Origin: Candidatus Bathyarchaeota archaeon
GTDB lineage: Archaea; Asgardarchaeota; Lokiarchaeia; Sigyniarchaeales; Sigyniarchaeaceae
DNA: 9,797 nucleotides
Assembly (NCBI GenBank): GCA_014729935.1
Contig: WJJB01000236.1
Span: forward strand, 1 to 9,797
Reading direction: 5' to 3'
Below the pieces are notes generated by a model, which ran no database searches, was not told the origin of the DNA, and was given only the letters and a program-made list of their open reading frames with translations. Shown in pieces: positions 6,937 through 9,797 of the stretch (its first letter is position 1; each line of letters starts with the position of its first letter). A program made the translations under genes and the position numbers.

Positions 6937-8028
6937 ATGAGCGGTATTGTTATAAATCATTACCATTGCATTGTATCCATGCGTGCGTTACCGTTCACCA
7001 TCGTGTATCTTGTTCCGGCATCTGTCGTGATCGGTTATTTGCTCGGGAGCTGGTTCACGTTCCTTACTCCTGTATTCGTGTTCTTGATCGTGCCTTTGCT
7101 AGATCATGCCATCGGCGTTGATGCTTCCAACCCTCCAGTTGATGAGGAGAAAAAGCTGGCAAACATGAACAAGTTCAGGTTCATCACCATGATGTCCATG
7201 CCAATTGTTGTTGCCATTGTCGCCTGGGGCGCGTGGGTGATTGCAACAGGTGCTTTATCTTGGTTAGAGGGGGTCGGATTCACGATCTCGGTGGGTGTTA
7301 ATGGTGGCGTTCTGGGTATCAATGCCTCCCACGAGCTCCAGCACCGGGTGAATTTAAAGGTCGAGCCAGCCTTGGCCAGGATCCTACTTCTCTCCGTCCT
7401 GTACATGCATTGGTCCATCGAGCACGTGACCCGACACCACCGTTACGTTGCCACCCCGAGGGATCCAGCCACTGCTCCCTTGCACCAAGGATTTTATCGT
7501 TTCTGGTTTAGGACAGTCATGGGAGGATTCAAGGGAGCATGGATGTTTGAACGTGGTAGGCATGAAAATTTAGCTCCAGTGAAGCGCCTGTTCAAGAACC
7601 GCGTGTTCCTGTATTCCCTCATGGAAATCATGGTCATCACAATGATTTGGCAGGTGTTGGGTTGGCAGTCGGTGCTTTTCCTTGTCATCCAAGCATTTAT
7701 TGCCGTGAGCTTGTTGGAAGTAATCAATTACATCGAGCATTATGGCTTGGTGCGGAAGACGAAGCCGGATGGAACCTACGATCGTGTTCGTCCAGAGCAC
7801 TCGTGGAACTCGTCCCACCGTCTCACGAACTACTTCCTCTTCAACTTGCAACGGCATAGCGATCACCATTTCCGCCCAAATCGCCGCTACCAAATACTCA
7901 GGCACCAAGATGATGCCCCACAGCTTCCCACGGGATACGCGGGTATGGTTCTCATCGCCCTCGTACCACCGTTATGGAAGCGAATCATGCACGCTCGAAT
8001 GGACGTTCCCCGTTCACCCGATGCGTGA
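6937..8028 (+). CDS. alkB: Alkane 1-monooxygenase, AlkB-type membrane di-iron hydroxylase
   Basis: 363 aa. AlkB hydroxylates the terminal carbon of n-alkanes using O2 and electrons from rubredoxin, within the cytoplasmic membrane. All family histidine boxes are visible: HELQHR (H132, H136), EHVTRHHRYVATPRDPATA (H163, H167, H168), NYIEHYGLVR (H268) and LQRHSDHH (H307, H310, H311). The flanking signatures LLDHAIGVDASNPP (55-68) and EHSWNSSHRLTNY are also typical. Hydrophobic helices lie near 19-38, 40-56, 84-106, 110-130 and 225-262. The family's usual EHxxGHH glycine is Arg166 here. The start is uncertain: ATG 6937 has GGAG 5 nt upstream, whereas ATG 6979 (residue 15) begins at the first helix and lies 26 bp after a perfect TATA box, as for a leaderless mRNA. 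I give the longer frame. No rubredoxin is encoded nearby. A XylM-like substrate range cannot be ruled out. Confidence 0.92.
   Translation: MSGIVINHYHCIVSMRALPFTIVYLVPASVVIGYLLGSWFTFLTPVFVFLIVPLLDHAIGVDASNPPVDEEKKLANMNKFRFITMMSMPIVVAIVAWGAWVIATGALSWLEGVGFTISVGVNGGVLGINASHELQHRVNLKVEPALARILLLSVLYMHWSIEHVTRHHRYVATPRDPATAPLHQGFYRFWFRTVMGGFKGAWMFERGRHENLAPVKRLFKNRVFLYSLMEIMVITMIWQVLGWQSVLFLVIQAFIAVSLLEVINYIEHYGLVRKTKPDGTYDRVRPEHSWNSSHRLTNYFLFNLQRHSDHHFRPNRRYQILRHQDDAPQLPTGYAGMVLIALVPPLWKRIMHARMDVPRSPDA
6950..6957 (+). promoter_or_regulatory. TATA box inside the annotated 5' end of alkB
   Basis: TTATAAAT is centred about 26 bp before the ATG at 6979, the normal archaeal distance from TATA box to transcription start. 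This supports a leaderless alkB mRNA starting at residue 15 of the longer frame. The alternative start at 6937 has only a weaker element, TTTAGATT (6869-6876), far enough upstream for a leader of about 40 nt. Confidence 0.5.
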
Positions 8029-8226
8029 CATGGAAGCATGCGGGTTCATTCGGCTACTTCACCATGTCTCCACTGCGGAACATGAGAGATGTCGAACATG
8101 TTGGTTATCAATTATTTAACCGTGGAGCGAATGCAATCATGGCAGCAGGTTAAAAAAGGATTCCCCGATGTTATCGAGTGAGCATCCCGCAATCAATCTC
8201 ATGGTGGGATCATGGAAACCGCGTGC

Positions 8227-8242
8227 AACTGGTATACCTGTT
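8227..8242. promoter_or_regulatory. 16-bp palindrome upstream of the molbindin gene (possible operator)
   Basis: AACTGGTATACCTGTT has a perfect 8-bp core, GGTATACC (8231-8238), and matching AAC/GTT ends with one T-T mismatch pair between core and end. It lies about 50 bp before the ATG at 8291, in the 262-bp gap after alkB, which otherwise shows no gene. A molybdate- or tungstate-responsive regulator would be a natural candidate, but this is inference, and it does not match the E. coli ModE site as I know it. Confidence 0.35.
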
Positions 8243-8290
8243 ATGCAAACCCGGATTTCACGTGAGATGACAGAACACAGTGGATAACAA

Positions 8291-8497
8291 ATGAACATCA
8301 GTGCAAGAAACGTGTTAGCTGGCACGGTTAAAAAGGTAACCCATGGAGCGGTGAATAGTGAGATCTCCATTGAATTGGCCGGAGGGCAAGAGATGATCTC
8401 CATCATCACCAAGGCATCGGCAGAACGACTCGATCTTTCACCCGGGAAGAGCGTGAATGTTGTCGTCAAGGCATCGAACGTCATGATATCCACGTGA
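8291..8497 (+). CDS. mop: Molbindin (Mop), TOBE-domain molybdate/tungstate-binding protein
   Basis: 68 aa, the full length of a single-domain molbindin. MNISARNVLAGTVKKVTHGAV, GGQEMISIITKASAERLDL and VVVKASNVMIST follow the Mop consensus closely (SARN-x-LxGTV, GAV, IT-x-xS-x-x-LxL, VKASNVMI). Such proteins form hexamers that bind molybdate or tungstate oxyanions in the cytosol for storage or homeostasis; the fold also occurs as the C-terminal domain of ModE and ModC. Here it stands alone, with no ModABC or WtpABC transporter in the window. The start is fixed by the conserved N-terminus; only a weak GGAT precedes it. It is followed by a clear hairpin plus T6 terminator, so it is probably a single-gene transcript. 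Its nearness to alkB is probably incidental, because AlkB uses iron. Confidence 0.92.
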   Translation: MNISARNVLAGTVKKVTHGAVNSEISIELAGGQEMISIITKASAERLDLSPGKSVNVVVKASNVMIST

Positions 8498-8542
8498 CGG
8501 GATAACATGCAACTCTAATACACGTGAAGACGCTCCTTCCTG

Positions 8543-8559
8543 GTGATATTCACTTTTTT
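8543..8559 (+). terminator. Hairpin plus T6 terminator after mop
   Basis: GTGA-TAT-TCAC (8543-8553) is followed directly by TTTTTT (8554-8559). A longer alternative pairing exists between CGTGAA (8523-8528) and TTCACG (8558-8563). Position and T-run fit termination of the mop transcript. Confidence 0.55.
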
Positions 8560-8654
8560 CACGAAACAAGGGAATTCTTTCGACCCATCGATCAATGCAG
8601 CTATGGAACTACGAAAGTTTCTAAGCTAAACAACATGCACTTACCCGAGCAATC

Positions 8655-9527
8655 ATGAATGGCTTGACCCATTTCCTCACTGGCGTGCTTATCCAAGTGG
8701 CCGTGTTCTCCGTTATTTTTGATGTCGTTGGGCGATGCAAACCCCGGGACTCCGAGCACTCCTTGGTTGAAAGCCATGGCCCCGTTTTGCTTGCATGTGC
8801 CTTCGTCGCCACTGGGATTCTCGCATTTTTCTCGCATGGCTTCTTGGATTCCATTTCACGTTACACGTACCACGATGGTTCTCCAGACAAATGGGAAACA
8901 CCGTTTTATGGTCCATGGACCTATGGTATGCTAGCTGCAGCTGGCATATTTGCCTTTTGGATGATCTGGCGAGATACCCGGTTCGTTTTCGGGATGGCAT
9001 TCGGGTTGTTCTATGACCTGTTGGACCATAACACGTTCAGGGTGATAGAGCACGTGATCCTGCAAAACCTGGTGGACGCCGGCACCATATCCCTTGGTAA
9101 TACCGACGTGATACCATTCTCATTTCATTCAATTGCCAGGTGGGATGGGGTACTTGATGCCATCGATAATGCAATTGTCGGCCACCCGGTGAACCATAAC
9201 GAGAATCCACTTGCATCCATAGTGGAAATTATCCTGCTGGTGGGAATGTTCGCTGGATTATTTCTTCTCAATAGGACTCGTGTCATGCCGCCGTCACGTC
9301 ATGAGCAAACTAAGATTTCAAAAATTCTCGTGTTCCTCATTTTCGCTCTTTGGATATCTGATGACGTGTGGCTTGGCTTGCTCGGTAACGTGCCAGGGGG
9401 ATTCGGTCCCATCATCTTGATTGGAGCAACTTTTGGAACGATCGGGATTCTACTCGTAGTACTTTTGCACCTGCAGCGAAAAAAACCATCGAGCCGTCTC
9501 CCAGTGCATTCTACTTCCAGTGCTTGA
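8655..9527 (+). CDS. Polytopic membrane protein, putative metal-dependent hydrolase (YdjM/DUF457-like)
   Basis: 290 aa with about six or seven hydrophobic segments (near 8-25, 43-60, 88-105, 110-123, 187-205, 222-243, 250-272) and a short basic, Ser-rich tail. The N-terminus MNGLTHFLTGVLI, the segment AFFSHGFLDSISRYTYHDG (H61, D65) and FYDLLDHNTFRVIEH (D121, D124, H125) resemble the scattered His/Asp pattern of YdjM/YbcI (DUF457) membrane-bound metal-dependent hydrolases, which begin with T-H and carry an SH-x-x-x-D type helix. The match is by pattern only, and the protein is longer than most members of that group. Substrate and physiological role are unknown. The ATG at 8655 is the first of the frame that keeps the conserved TH; the upstream GAG is a poor ribosome-binding site. 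It lies 157 bp after mop, beyond a terminator, so it is probably transcribed separately. Confidence 0.65.
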   Translation: MNGLTHFLTGVLIQVAVFSVIFDVVGRCKPRDSEHSLVESHGPVLLACAFVATGILAFFSHGFLDSISRYTYHDGSPDKWETPFYGPWTYGMLAAAGIFAFWMIWRDTRFVFGMAFGLFYDLLDHNTFRVIEHVILQNLVDAGTISLGNTDVIPFSFHSIARWDGVLDAIDNAIVGHPVNHNENPLASIVEIILLVGMFAGLFLLNRTRVMPPSRHEQTKISKILVFLIFALWISDDVWLGLLGNVPGGFGPIILIGATFGTIGILLVVLLHLQRKKPSSRLPVHSTSSA

Positions 9528-9797
9528 CCAGCACGATACAAGAACAATGCCATTTACCCGTTTTCCGCCAGAAAGCCACGTCCTTTAGTTTAGCAGTATC
9601 GGGGGAACTTGATAATTATCATCGACTACATTTTAACCCGGCTCCGACTAATATCTCGCTTCCCATTTCAAGCTGCCACAAAAGCTAGGGGCATCAAGAA
9701 TTCCTGCTCCATCGTGTAGCAAAACTCTTTCTTCCTTGTATCCCAACAATTTCGACCCCGAAACATCAACCACGCGTTGTATAACCAGGCACGTAGC
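9528..9797 (-). other. Gene-poor right edge; possible 3' end of a minus-strand gene
   Basis: No complete gene is visible. Two minus-strand frames are open from the right edge. One ends at TAG 9648-9650 after 49 codons (with LGYKEERVLLHDGAGILDA). The other ends at TGA 9668-9670 after 42 codons and includes LRAWLYNAWLMFRGRN, which loosely recalls the YNLW segment near the C-terminus of some DDE transposases. Open stretches of this length can arise by chance, and I cannot decide between them. A TTTT at 9561-9564 could end the upstream plus-strand gene. Confidence 0.2.

Noticed and set aside
8713..9000. Antisense and alternate-frame open stretches within the 290-aa membrane gene
   Set aside because: The plus-strand membrane protein has coherent hydrophobic helices and motifs; the others are rich in Arg, His and Gln without structure.
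6937..9527. alkB, mop and the membrane gene as one functional operon
   Set aside because: Gaps of 262 and 157 bp, a hairpin-T6 terminator after mop and different metals (iron versus Mo/W) argue against a shared system.
1..9797. CRISPR array, phage module, defence island or other multi-gene novel system
   Set aside because: No regularly spaced repeats, integrase, restriction or toxin genes are visible; the only defence-like trace is the broken helicase tail.

Overview
The window looks like chromosomal DNA from an archaeon, most likely an Asgard-type lineage. That placement is an inference from three things. Gene starts are preceded by archaeal-style TATA elements (TTTAATATT, AATTATAAA, TTATAAAT) with weak or absent Shine-Dalgarno sequences. 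Bare T-tracts sit at gene ends. Gene 2094-4502 is a large protein that combines AN1-like and ribbon zinc fingers with tandem winged helices and an appendage-like beta-rich region. No rRNA, tRNA, CRISPR array or intact mobile element is visible.

Layout. The left edge (1-1081, +) carries the 3' part of an arylsulfotransferase-like beta-propeller gene with a C-terminal membrane domain. It converges on an unrecognised 165-aa gene (1210-1707, -). A 386-bp divergent intergenic region, unusually rich in CATG words, separates that gene from the 802-aa multidomain gene (2094-4502, +). A small charged helical protein (about 4719-4907, +) follows and ends at a T8 tract. On the minus strand come a secreted, membrane-anchored M28 / glutaminyl-cyclase-like metalloenzyme (5072-6223) and, just upstream of it, the decayed 3' end of a UvrD-type helicase with a topoisomerase-like C4 zinc finger (6256 to about 6783), broken by an in-frame TGA.

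The right third is on the plus strand: a canonical AlkB-type membrane di-iron alkane hydroxylase (6937-8028), a 68-aa molbindin (8291-8497) and a polytopic membrane protein resembling the YdjM/DUF457 metal-dependent hydrolase group (8655-9527). The last 270 bp hold no convincing complete gene, only open minus-strand frames running off the edge.

The genes do not form one obvious operon. Most are separated by 100-260 bp, several have their own promoter or terminator signals, and strands alternate. The most notable items are the architecture of the 802-aa protein, the presence of an oxygen-dependent AlkB in a probable archaeon, and the helicase remnant. AlkB implies access to O2 and to n-alkanes or similar chains, but no rubredoxin or rubredoxin reductase is in the window.
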